Source: Tabrizicola piscis
GTDB lineage: Bacteria > Pseudomonadota > Alphaproteobacteria > Rhodobacterales > Rhodobacteraceae
Reading direction: 5' to 3'
Length of the DNA stretch: 64,000 nucleotides
Assembly (NCBI RefSeq): GCF_003940805.1
Contig: NZ_CP034328.1
Coordinates: 4,125,113-4,189,112 of the forward strand
Shown: positions 45,086 through 52,759 of the stretch, piece by piece
Numbering within the stretch: position 1 is the first letter of the stretch
Layout of the letters: every line of letters begins with the position of its first letter
Program-made: the position numbers and the translations under genes
Notes under the pieces: model-generated
What the model was told of the DNA's origin: nothing
Databases searched by the model: none
Seen by the model: only the letters and a program-made list of their open reading frames with translations

Positions 45086-46687
45086 ATGACCCGGTCTGCC
45101 CCTTACAAGTTGCCTGCCCTTACCATCGTGCTGTCCTTGACCCTGGGGGCGTTCCTGTCGGCTCCGGCTGCGGCGCAACCGAGCGCATTTTCTCAATCCC
45201 TTGCCGCCGCGGCGACCGATGATGCGGTCATTGCCGACTGGTATGGCAAGACGGGGTATGAACCCCTGTGGACGGGGAGCGATGATGCCGAACGCCGGCA
45301 GGCGTTTCTGGCGGCGATCGCCAGTGCCGCCGATCATGGCCTGCCAGTGCAGCGCTATGATGCGGTGGCCCTGACCAACGCGCTGCGCGCGGCGGAATCC
45401 GAAGGGGACCGGGGCCGGATCGAAGTGGCGATGACCCGGGCCTATCTGGCCTGGGCGCGGGATCTGACCTCGGGCGCGATTGATCCGGCCAAGGTGGATG
45501 CGGGTATCGTGCGCGAGATCGACCGGATTGATCCGCAGATCCTGCTGACGCGCATTGCCGCCGGGAACCCCAAGGCGGTCATGACCTGGCTGATGCCGAA
45601 ATCTCCGGCCTATCTGAACCTGATGAAGGCCAAGATCGGGCTTGAAGCGCAGATTGCCGCGGGGGGTTGGGGGGAACCTTTGGCGGTGACTCCGGTTGAG
45701 CCGGGCGACACGGGCGCTGCCGTCGTGGCGCTGCGCGACCGGCTGGTGCGGATGGGCTATCTGGCACCGACAGCGACGGCAAGCTATGACCGCGCCGTGC
45801 AGGCGGCGGTGCAGGCGTTCCAACTGGCGCATGGGCTGGTGGCCGATGGGCGCGCCGGCGAAGGCACGATCCTTGAGATGAACATCAGCGCCGGGGACCG
45901 GCTGAAATCGGTCATCGTGGCGCTGGAGCGGGAACGCTGGCTGGATATCGACCAGTCGGTGCGCCACATCTGGGTCAACCTGCCGGACTTCCGCGCCAAG
46001 ATCATCGAGCACGGCCGCACGGTCTTTGATACGCGCGTGGTGATCGGGAAGAACGTGCCCGACCAGCGCAGCCCCGAGTTTTCCGACGAGATGGAGCATA
46101 TGGTCATCAACCCGTCCTGGGGGGTGCCGCGGTCGATCATCGTCAAGGAATACCTGCCGCTTTTGCAGCAGAACCCCAATGCCGTGGGGCATTTGCAGGT
46201 GATCGACGGGCGTGGACGGGTCGTGCCGCGCGGGTCGGTCGATTTCTCGGCCTATTCAGCGCGCAGCTTTCCCTATGGCCTGCGTCAGCCGCCTTCGGAC
46301 GGCAATGCGCTGGGGCTGGTGAAGTTCATGTTCCCGAACAAGTACAACATCTACCTGCACGACACCCCGTCCAAGTCGTTGTTCGGCAATGACGTGCGCG
46401 CCTACAGCCATGGCTGCATCCGGGTGGCCGATCCGTTTGACCTTGCCTATGCGCTGCTGGCGCTGCAATCCGATGACCCGGAAGCCGAGTTCCAGGCGCA
46501 TCTCGACACGGGTAACGAAACCACGGTGAAGCTGGACAAGACCGTGCCGGTGCATCTGGTCTATTTCACCGCCTATCCGGACAGCAAGGGCCGCATCGGC
46601 TATCGTCGTGACGTCTATGGGCGGGACGCGGCGCTGTTTCGGGCGCTGGAAGAGGCCGGGGTGGCCTTGGGCGGGGTTCAGGGCTAA
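45086..46687 (+). CDS. L,D-transpeptidase with peptidoglycan-binding domain (YcbB/LdtD-like)
   Basis: 533-residue periplasmic enzyme that forms 3-3 peptidoglycan cross-links. A signal peptide fills residues 1-30 (LTIVLSLTLGAFLSAPAAAQ). A peptidoglycan-binding domain lies near residues 205-270 (PGDTGAAVVALRDRLVRMGY), and the YkuD catalytic domain at about 295-490 has the active-site Cys in YSHGCIRVADPFD (near 450). The paired divergent DUF882 hydrolase suggests balanced making and cutting of cross-links. Confidence 0.93.
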   Translation: MTRSAPYKLPALTIVLSLTLGAFLSAPAAAQPSAFSQSLAAAATDDAVIADWYGKTGYEPLWTGSDDAERRQAFLAAIASAADHGLPVQRYDAVALTNALRAAESEGDRGRIEVAMTRAYLAWARDLTSGAIDPAKVDAGIVREIDRIDPQILLTRIAAGNPKAVMTWLMPKSPAYLNLMKAKIGLEAQIAAGGWGEPLAVTPVEPGDTGAAVVALRDRLVRMGYLAPTATASYDRAVQAAVQAFQLAHGLVADGRAGEGTILEMNISAGDRLKSVIVALERERWLDIDQSVRHIWVNLPDFRAKIIEHGRTVFDTRVVIGKNVPDQRSPEFSDEMEHMVINPSWGVPRSIIVKEYLPLLQQNPNAVGHLQVIDGRGRVVPRGSVDFSAYSARSFPYGLRQPPSDGNALGLVKFMFPNKYNIYLHDTPSKSLFGNDVRAYSHGCIRVADPFDLAYALLALQSDDPEAEFQAHLDTGNETTVKLDKTVPVHLVYFTAYPDSKGRIGYRRDVYGRDAALFRALEEAGVALGGVQG

Positions 46688-46720
46688 TCCTTCCGTCACG
46701 GGCTGAGACGGAGGTTCCCC

Positions 46721-47812
46721 ATGCCGCATACGATCCGCGACATCGCGCTGGCCCTGGGGGCCGAGGCGGCGGGTGATCTTGACCTGACCGTGGCCCGCGC
46801 GGCCGAACCGCAGGCGGCGGGGCCCGGCGATCTGGCCCTGGCGATGGACCCGCGCTATGCGGACGGGATTGCCAAGGGGCAGGCGCAAGCCGCGATGCTG
46901 TGGCCCGGGGCGGATTGGCAGGCGATGGGCCTGAAGGCCGCTATCTTTGCCCCGCGCGGGCGGCTGGCCATGGCGGGGCTGACGCGGCTGATGGACCCGG
47001 GGCCGGATATTGACGCCGGCGTGCATGGGATGGCGATTGTGCATCCCTCAGCCGTTATCGGGAGCGGGGCGGCGATTGGCCCGTTCGTCACCATCGGTGC
47101 GGGTGTAGTGATCGGACCTAATGCGCGGATCGCGTCGCACACCTCAATCGCCGAGGGTGCGCGGATCGGGGCGGATTGCCTGATCCTGCACGGCGCGCGG
47201 ATCGGGGCGCGGGTGACCATCGGTGACCGGTTCATCTGCCAGCCCGGGGCGGTGATCGGCGCGGACGGATTCAGCTTTGTGACACCCGAAAAATCGGGGG
47301 TGGAGGAGATCCGCGAAACCTTGGGCAGCCGCGCCGACATCAAGGACCAAAGCTGGACGCGGATACATTCGCTTGGTGCCGTAACCATCGGGGATGACGT
47401 GGAAATCGGTGCGAATGTCTGTGTGGACCGGGGCACGATCCGCGATACCGAAATCGGGCCCGGCACCAAGCTGGATAACCTTGTCCACATCGGCCACAAC
47501 GTGCAGATCGGCCGTGACTGTCTGCTCTGCGGGCAGGTTGGCATTGCCGGATCGGCCCGGATCGGCGACCGGGTGGTTTTGGGCGGGCAATGCGGGGTCA
47601 ATGACAACATCTTTGTCGGCAATGACGTGATCTGCGGCGGGGCGACCAAGATTTTCACCAACGCGCCTGCAGGGCGGGTGCTGCTGGGATATCCCGCGGT
47701 GAAGATGGAGACCCATGTGGAAATCCAGAAGGCGCTGCGCCGCCTGCCGCGCCTTGCCACCCGGGTGGCCGCGTTGGAGAAGGGCGTTCCCTTCGCCCCG
47801 GAAGCCGAGTAG
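46721..47812 (+). CDS. lpxD: UDP-3-O-(3-hydroxyacyl)glucosamine N-acyltransferase
   Basis: Third enzyme of lipid A synthesis; adds a 3-hydroxyacyl chain from ACP to the amine of UDP-3-acylglucosamine. The 363-residue protein has the N-terminal uridine-binding domain, then left-handed beta-helix hexapeptide repeats (about residues 105-315, e.g. IGSGAAIGPFVTIGAGVVIG) and the catalytic histidine region LVHIGHNVQIGRD. It is followed by a dedicated ACP and a ketosynthase rather than by fabZ and lpxA. Confidence 0.95.
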   Translation: MPHTIRDIALALGAEAAGDLDLTVARAAEPQAAGPGDLALAMDPRYADGIAKGQAQAAMLWPGADWQAMGLKAAIFAPRGRLAMAGLTRLMDPGPDIDAGVHGMAIVHPSAVIGSGAAIGPFVTIGAGVVIGPNARIASHTSIAEGARIGADCLILHGARIGARVTIGDRFICQPGAVIGADGFSFVTPEKSGVEEIRETLGSRADIKDQSWTRIHSLGAVTIGDDVEIGANVCVDRGTIRDTEIGPGTKLDNLVHIGHNVQIGRDCLLCGQVGIAGSARIGDRVVLGGQCGVNDNIFVGNDVICGGATKIFTNAPAGRVLLGYPAVKMETHVEIQKALRRLPRLATRVAALEKGVPFAPEAE

Positions 47813-47849
47813 GAACCGCCACGGAAACACCGGGGATTGCAGGCCAAAA

Positions 47850-48113
47850 ATGCAAACGGACGTTGAAATGGCAGTGATCGAGATTCTCGCAGCGCAGCTA
47901 TTGCTGACCCCGTCCGAGATTGCCCCGGATGCGCGGGTGGATGATCTGGGTCTGGACAGTCTTGGCAAGGTCGAGGCGATCTTTGCGCTGGAGGAACGCT
48001 TTGGCATCACCATCCCATTCAACGCCAATGAACCCGACCTGCCGGACTTCGACTTCGCCTCGGTCCCTGGCATTGTTGCGGGCGTGGCGCGGCTGATCGC
48101 CGAACGGGGATGA
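47850..48113 (+). CDS. Acyl carrier protein (specialised)
   Basis: 87-residue ACP-like protein. The phosphopantetheine attachment serine is Ser37 in LGLDSLGKVEAIF, a DSL motif, followed by ALEERFGITIPF. Sequence differs from a housekeeping AcpP and it lies between lpxD and a ketosynthase, so a role in making or delivering a special lipid A acyl chain is likely but inferred. Its stop overlaps the ketosynthase start by four bases. Confidence 0.88.
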   Translation: MQTDVEMAVIEILAAQLLLTPSEIAPDARVDDLGLDSLGKVEAIFALEERFGITIPFNANEPDLPDFDFASVPGIVAGVARLIAERG

Positions 48114-49300
48114 GGCGCGTCGTCATCACCGGCATTGGCACGGTGAATGCGCTGGCGCAGGACGTGCCGGGCACCTTTGCCGCGCTGGCCGAAGGGCGCT
48201 CAGGGATCGGCCCCCTGACCTTTCGCGATGCCGACCGTCTGTCGATCCGCATTGGCGGTGAAGTGCGGGACTGGGCCCCCACGCTCGACCCCGGACGGAT
48301 GCCGCTTTACGACCGGGTGACGCAATACGCTCTGGTCGCAGGGGCCGAGGCAATGGCGATGGCGGGGCTGTCTTCCGGCCTTGGCGCGCGGGGTGGGGTG
48401 ATCCTTGGCACGGCGGCGGGCGGGATCAGCACTTGGGAAGACAGCTATCGCGCGGTCTTTGCCGAGGGGAAAAGCCGCGTCTCGCCCCTGGTCGTGCCGC
48501 GGTTGATGCACAATGCGCCCGCGTCGCATCTTTCGATTGTCTATGGATTGCAGGGGCCTGTGCTGTCAGTCTCCTCGGCCTGCGCCAGCGCCAACCATGC
48601 GATGGGGCTGGCGCTGCAGCAGATCAGGCTTGGGGCGGCGGATGTGATGCTGACCGGGGGCAGCGAGGCGATGCTGTGCTTTGGCGGCGTCAAGGCGTGG
48701 GAGGGGCTGCGCGTGCTGGCACCCGACGCCTGTCGCCCGTTCAGTCTGGGTCGCAAGGGCATGGTCATCGGCGACGGGGCCGGGGTGCTGGTCTTCGAGG
48801 CCGAGGACCACGCCCGGGCAAGGGGGGCTGCGATCCTGGCCGAGGTTGCCGGCTTCGGCATGACGGCGGATGCGGGGGACATCGTGGCCCCTGACCCCGA
48901 CGGTGCGGCCCGTGCCATGCGGCTGGCGCTGGCGGATGCGGGCCTGAGCGGGGGCGACATCGGTTACCTCAACGCGCATGGCACGGGCACGCTGGCAAAT
49001 GACCGCAGCGAAGCCGCGGCGATCCTGCAGGTGTTCGGGCCCGCGCCGCCTCCGGTGTCATCGACCAAGTCGATGCACGGCCATGCCATCGGGGCGACGG
49101 GGGCGCTGGAGGCGATTGCCTGCCTGCTGGCGCTGACGCGCGGCATCCTGCCCCCGACGATTGGCCATCAGGCAGCTGACCCGGAGTGCCCGCTGGATGT
49201 GGTGCCAAATCAGTCGCGGGAGGCACGGGTGTCTGCGGTGCTGTCCAATGCCTTTGCCTTTGGCGGGCTGAACGCGGTTCTGGCCTTTCGCACCGCCTGA
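48110..49300 (+). CDS. Beta-ketoacyl-ACP synthase (FabF-like)
   Basis: 396-residue ketosynthase of the FabF/KAS II fold. The catalytic Cys158 is in SVSSACASANHAMGL; the two histidines are in YLNAHGTGTLANDRSEA and KSMHGHAIGATGALEA. It probably elongates a chain carried by the adjacent ACP. The arrangement recalls acpXL-fabF clusters that build very-long-chain lipid A acyl groups in Rhizobiales, but no acpXL or lpxXL homologue is evident. Confidence 0.9.
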   Translation: MRRVVITGIGTVNALAQDVPGTFAALAEGRSGIGPLTFRDADRLSIRIGGEVRDWAPTLDPGRMPLYDRVTQYALVAGAEAMAMAGLSSGLGARGGVILGTAAGGISTWEDSYRAVFAEGKSRVSPLVVPRLMHNAPASHLSIVYGLQGPVLSVSSACASANHAMGLALQQIRLGAADVMLTGGSEAMLCFGGVKAWEGLRVLAPDACRPFSLGRKGMVIGDGAGVLVFEAEDHARARGAAILAEVAGFGMTADAGDIVAPDPDGAARAMRLALADAGLSGGDIGYLNAHGTGTLANDRSEAAAILQVFGPAPPPVSSTKSMHGHAIGATGALEAIACLLALTRGILPPTIGHQAADPECPLDVVPNQSREARVSAVLSNAFAFGGLNAVLAFRTA

Positions 49301-49302
49301 CG

Positions 49303-49331
49303 CAAAAGGGCCGGCCCTTGCGGGCCGGCCC
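49303..49331 (-). terminator. Intrinsic terminator of the IalB-like gene
   Basis: Perfect ten-base stem GGGCCGGCCC twice around TTGC (49308-49331). On the minus strand it is followed by TTTTG. It lies between the convergent ketosynthase and IalB-like genes. Confidence 0.82.
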
Positions 49332-49353
49332 CAAGCTGGCAGCTAAGCTGCGG

Positions 49354-50094
49354 TCAGTCGTTCGTGGCGGGCGCTTCTTCGGCAGGTGCTTCGGTCGCGG
49401 GCGCCTCGGTCGCCGGTTCAGCCGCGCGCGCTGCGGCGCTGGCAGCATCGGCGGCGGCGTTGGCGGCATCCACAGCCGCAAGCCCTGCGGTGAAGCCTTT
49501 CAGCGAGATCGGCAGTTCCACCCGGGCGTCGGGGGCGACGAAGGGGACGATGGTGATCTTGGCACCGGCGCCCTTTTTCAGCTGGGCCACTTCTTCCGCA
49601 GTGAAGCCAAGCCGGGCCACACAGCCGATCTGGGTGCAGAAGGTGAAGGGATAGGCCTTGGGAGCCGCCGCGTCGATCTGCAGCGTCATGCCTGCGGTCA
49701 GCAGCGTTTCAAGCGGGGCGATGAAGGTGGCACCGGCGGTGGCCGGGCCTTCGGTGCCTTCCGGCAGACCGAACATGGTGAATTCGGCGACGGCATTCCC
49801 CTGGTCGTCCTTCAGCAGCATGTAAAGCTGGCAAGGGTCGATCCCGGATTCGGTGCGCGCGCAGCGCTGTTCCCAGGCTTCGAAGTTGGCGGCGATATAG
49901 GTGTCGCCGATTTCATTGCCGGTTGACACCTCGGTGCCCATCGACAGCCCGTCCAGCGAGGCCCCATCGGCCGGGGCGGCTGTGCCCTCAGCTGCGGCGG
50001 GGGCATCGGCGGGGACGTCGGTCGTTTGCGCGAACAGGGGGCCTGCTGCCAAGGCAAGCATCAGGGCAAGTGCGGTGGTTTTGGTATTGGCCAT
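49354..50094 (-). CDS. Invasion-associated locus B (IalB) family protein
   Basis: 246-residue exported protein: signal peptide in residues 1-23 (ALALMLALAAGPLFAQ), an IalB domain at about 65-205 (FEAWEQRCARTESGIDPCQLYMLL with a cysteine pair, and FTFCTQIGCVARLGF) and a low-complexity Ala/Glu/Pro/Thr tail with repeated EAPATEAPA. The name comes from Bartonella; in free-living relatives the function is unknown. The start at 50094 gives a clean signal peptide. Confidence 0.88.
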   Translation of the reverse strand: MANTKTTALALMLALAAGPLFAQTTDVPADAPAAAEGTAAPADGASLDGLSMGTEVSTGNEIGDTYIAANFEAWEQRCARTESGIDPCQLYMLLKDDQGNAVAEFTMFGLPEGTEGPATAGATFIAPLETLLTAGMTLQIDAAAPKAYPFTFCTQIGCVARLGFTAEEVAQLKKGAGAKITIVPFVAPDARVELPISLKGFTAGLAAVDAANAAADAASAAARAAEPATEAPATEAPAEEAPATND

Positions 50095-50223
50095 CTGGGG
50101 CGGATCCTCTGGTAGGACTTTCGGTTGCGCGGTGCTTAGCATGGCTGGGCGGGTGAAGTCAGGTCAGAAAGTGCGCCATTGGCAACCTTCTGCCCGCCGT
50201 TTCAAACGCTGGAACACAAAATG

Positions 50224-50247
50224 AAAAAGGGCCGGTCAGACCGGCCC
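50224..50247 (-). terminator. Intrinsic terminator of candidate RNA C
   Basis: Stem of eight (50229-50236 and 50240-50247), loop CAG, then five Ts on the minus strand (50224-50228). No protein gene on the minus strand ends near it, which is the reason to look for an RNA gene. Confidence 0.85.
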
Positions 50248-50293
50248 CTTCCGAATTTTGTTTTTTGCTCCCTGTCGGACTGGCCGACTTCAT
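50226..50293 (-). ncRNA. Candidate small RNA C (antisense to RNAs A and B)
   Basis: Predicted 68-nt transcript beginning AUGAAG, with hairpin GUCGG-CCAGU-CCGAC, then AGGGAG, an A-rich unpaired stretch and a terminator (stem GGGCCGGT/ACCGGCCC, TTTTT). The segment GGCCAGUCCGACAGGGAG (minus strand of 50285-50268) can pair with RNA B over 17 bp with one bulge, and with RNA A over 18 pairs with one bulge. A promoter-like pair precedes it at 50302-50330. Confidence 0.6.
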
Positions 50294-50301
50294 GGGAAGG
50301 G

Positions 50302-50330
50302 ACGCTACGGTGGATTGAAGGGGCCGTCAA
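50302..50330 (-). promoter_or_regulatory. Promoter-like pair for RNA C
   Basis: TTGACG (50330-50325), 17 bases, TAGCGT (50307-50302) on the minus strand; the start would be at about 50293. Five of six bases match the housekeeping -35 consensus; the -10 is weaker. Confidence 0.5.
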
Positions 50331-50365
50331 CGGGATTCTGCATGGGCAGGGCCCAGCTTTGCCGC

Positions 50366-50394
50366 AAAAAAACCGCGCCTTTTCAAGGGCGCGG
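50366..50394 (-). terminator. Intrinsic terminator of candidate RNA B
   Basis: Stem CCGCGCC (50373-50379) / GGCGCGG (50388-50394) followed on the minus strand by seven Ts (50366-50372). No minus-strand protein gene ends here. Confidence 0.85.
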
Positions 50395-50444
50395 CCAGTC
50401 GACAGGGAGGAAGTCACCCCCAGGCCAAAGCCGAACCCTGACCT
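50366..50444 (-). ncRNA. Candidate small RNA B (anti-Shine-Dalgarno type)
   Basis: Predicted 79-nt transcript with the same order as RNA A: a 5' hairpin closed by AGGUCA/UGACUU (50444-50439 with 50416-50411), the unpaired CCUCCCUGUCGACUGG (50410-50395) and a terminator stem CCGCGCC/GGCGCGG with seven Ts. Upstream TTGTTA (50477-50472) is placed like the -35 of RNA A, but the -10 is poor. It lies 72 bp from RNA C on the same strand. Confidence 0.58.
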
Positions 50445-50549
50445 GAGACGATCAGACTGGCAGAAAGGGGTTAACAATGTATTTTGGCAGCACACGTCAT
50501 TTCGGCGGGCCTGCGTCAGCGGGCTCGCCTCAGGGTTGCAGGGTGGAAC

Positions 50550-52091
50550 ATGGTGGACGAAACAAGGCCGGCAGACAGCATCTTCATCGGTGGCGGCGGT
50601 GAGGGGTATGGACTGCCGCAAAGCCTGCTCTTGAAGTACGGCAACCGGCACGGGCTGATCGCCGGGGCCACCGGCACCGGCAAGACCGTGACGCTGCAGA
50701 TCCTGGCCGAGGGCTTTTCGGCGGCCGGGGTGCCGGTCTTCCTGTCGGATGTGAAGGGCGATCTGTCGGGCATCGCGGCTGCCGGGTCGGCGGAGGGCAA
50801 GCTGCATGACGCCTTCACCAAGCGCAGCCAGACGATCGGGCTGGACCTGCAGTATCGCGCCTTTCCGGTGATCTTCTGGGACCTGTTTGGCGAAAAGGGC
50901 CACCCGGTCCGCGCCACGGTGGCCGAGATGGGGCCGCTGCTGCTGTCGCGGCTGCTGGAACTGTCCGAGGCGCAGGAGGGTGTGCTCAACGTTGCGTTCC
51001 GGCTGTCGGACGAAGAGGAGTTGCCGCTTCTGGACCTCAAGGACCTGCAGGCGCTGCTGACCTTTGTCGCCGAACATGCGGATGAGATGTCGGCGCGCTA
51101 TGGTCTGGTGTCGAAGGAAAGCGTCGGTGCCATCCAGCGGCGGCTGCTGGTGCTGGAAAACCAGGGGGGCGCGCGCCTGTTTGGCGAACCTGCGCTTGAT
51201 CTGGCCGACCTGATGACCGTGGACGCAAACGGCCAGGGCCGGATCAGTCTTCTGGCGGCGGACAAGCTGATGAATTCGCCCCGGCTTTATGCGACCTTCC
51301 TGCTCTGGCTCTTGTCAGAGCTGTTCGAGATGCTGCCCGAGGTGGGCGATCCGGACAAACCAAAGCTCGTGTTCTTTTTCGATGAAGCGCATCTGTTGTT
51401 CGACGATGCCCCGAAGGCGCTGGTGTCGAAGGTGGAACAGGTGGCGCGGCTGATCCGGTCCAAGGGGGTGGGGGTGTATTTCATCACCCAGAACCCGGCG
51501 GACGTGCCGGAGAACATCCTTGGCCAGCTTGGCAACCGGGTCCAGCACGCGCTGCGGGCCTTTACCGCCAAGGACCAGAAGGACCTTGCCAAGGCGGCCG
51601 AGACCTACCGCCCCAACCCGCGCTTCAAGATCGACGAGGCGATCCGTGATGTCGGGACCGGTGAGGCGGTCACCTCGCTGCTTGAGGCGAAGGGGATTCC
51701 CGGCGTGGCCGAGCGCACGCTGATCCGCCCGCCGTCAAGCCAGCTTGGGCCGCTGGACGATGCCGCGCGGGCGGCGGTAATGGCGGCCTCACCGGTTGCG
51801 GGCAAGTATGATGTGGCGGTGGACCGTGACAGCGCGTGGGAACGGCTGCGGGCGCGGGCCGACAAGGCGGCACAGGCCGCCGCAGAGACCGAGGCCCGCG
51901 AAACCGAAGCGCGGGAGTTCGAGAAGGCCCGCCGTTATGACGGCAAGACCGAGGCCGCGCCGAAGAAATCCGCCAGCCGGTCGGACAGCATTGGCACGGC
52001 CTTTGCCAAAAGCTTTGCGCGCCAGTTGGGCACGAAGTCGGGGCAGGCAATCATTCGTGGCGTGCTGGGGTCGATCTTCGGCAAGCGCTGA
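50550..52091 (+). CDS. HerA-like ATPase (DUF853 family)
   Basis: 513-residue P-loop ATPase. Walker A is GATGTGKTVTLQ (about residue 40), Walker B LVFFFDEAHLLFDDAPK (about 275) and a sensor region GVGVYFITQNPADVPENILGQL follows. The C-terminal third is charged helix (about 430-480) ending in a small Ser/Lys-rich region. DUF853 proteins resemble HerA/FtsK translocases but their role is not established. No nurA or defence partner is adjacent. Start at 50550 follows GGGTGGAAC. Confidence 0.9.
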   Translation: MVDETRPADSIFIGGGGEGYGLPQSLLLKYGNRHGLIAGATGTGKTVTLQILAEGFSAAGVPVFLSDVKGDLSGIAAAGSAEGKLHDAFTKRSQTIGLDLQYRAFPVIFWDLFGEKGHPVRATVAEMGPLLLSRLLELSEAQEGVLNVAFRLSDEEELPLLDLKDLQALLTFVAEHADEMSARYGLVSKESVGAIQRRLLVLENQGGARLFGEPALDLADLMTVDANGQGRISLLAADKLMNSPRLYATFLLWLLSELFEMLPEVGDPDKPKLVFFFDEAHLLFDDAPKALVSKVEQVARLIRSKGVGVYFITQNPADVPENILGQLGNRVQHALRAFTAKDQKDLAKAAETYRPNPRFKIDEAIRDVGTGEAVTSLLEAKGIPGVAERTLIRPPSSQLGPLDDAARAAVMAASPVAGKYDVAVDRDSAWERLRARADKAAQAAAETEARETEAREFEKARRYDGKTEAAPKKSASRSDSIGTAFAKSFARQLGTKSGQAIIRGVLGSIFGKR

Positions 52092-52102
52092 CGATTGGGG
52101 CG

Positions 52103-52696
52103 CTAGGCGGTCAGTTGGTCGAACAGAGCCGCCAGCGTGGCATGGGCGCGTTGGCGGCGGTTTTCGCCGGGGTCCCCTTCGGCGGCCCAGAAGGCAAGGT
52201 TGATCGAGGCACCGTTGAGGAGATGGCCCAAGGCCTCGGCATCCGGGGCGCGGATGCGGTCGGTTGCGATGAAGAGCTGCAGGTCCTCAACCATGCTGCC
52301 AAAGCCCGATTCCATCAGGATGTCGACGGACTTCATCCCCAGCACGGCGGGGGCGTCCTGAAACAGGATGCGGCAGCGGTCGGGCCGCAGGACGGAATCC
52401 AGATAGGTGTGGAAACAGGCGCGAAACCCGTCCCATGGGTCGGAGTGCTGCTCGGCCACCGCCTGCATCTCGGCAGCGAGTTCGGCGTCGATCCGGCGCA
52501 GCACGGCTTCAAACAGCCCGGCCTTGTTGGTGAAGTGATGGTGAAGCGCGCCGCGCGTCACCCCCGCCTCGGCGGCAAGGGCATCAAGCGACACGTCGGC
52601 AAAGCCACGGTCGGCAAAGGCCCGATGGGCCGTGGCGATCAGCCTGTCCGTTGTGGCTTGTGCCGCGGCGGCGCGGGAGGTCCGGTACGTTGACAT
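52103..52696 (-). CDS. TetR-family repressor
   Basis: 197-residue TetR-type regulator. The helix-turn-helix is in residues 10-58 (LIATAHRAFADRGFADVSLDALAAEAGVTRGALHHHF) and the ligand domain follows. It is divergent from the MATE exporter across a 63-bp spacer holding two palindromes, one over its own start codon, which predicts autorepression and control of the exporter. The ligand would be an exported compound. Confidence 0.93.
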   Translation of the reverse strand: MSTYRTSRAAAAQATTDRLIATAHRAFADRGFADVSLDALAAEAGVTRGALHHHFTNKAGLFEAVLRRIDAELAAEMQAVAEQHSDPWDGFRACFHTYLDSVLRPDRCRILFQDAPAVLGMKSVDILMESGFGSMVEDLQLFIATDRIRAPDAEALGHLLNGASINLAFWAAEGDPGENRRQRAHATLAALFDQLTA

Positions 52697-52740
52697 ACGA
52701 TCCGTATGTGATATTGCCTTCACATACCAGTGGTATGTGA
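52693..52740. promoter_or_regulatory. Paired TetR operators in the tetR-MATE spacer
   Basis: Operator 1: ACATACG-ATC-CGTATGT (52693-52709) covers the tetR start codon. Operator 2: ten-base arms TCACATACCA / TGGTATGTGA around a central G (52720-52740). Both share the half-site ACATAC(G/C). Their centres are 29 bp apart. Confidence 0.85.
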
Positions 52741-52759
52741 ATTCATCCCCGAGGGCAAT

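Noticed and set aside
50202..50293. Peptide frame starting MKSASPTGSKKQNS within RNA C
   Set aside because: No ribosome-binding site precedes the ATG, which would be at the very 5' end of the transcript, and the frame runs through the terminator hairpin.
50268..50300. Plus-strand CTCCCTGTCGGACTGGCC as a third anti-Shine-Dalgarno RNA
   Set aside because: No terminator follows on the plus strand; the T-tract after the neighbouring hairpin supports minus-strand transcription instead.
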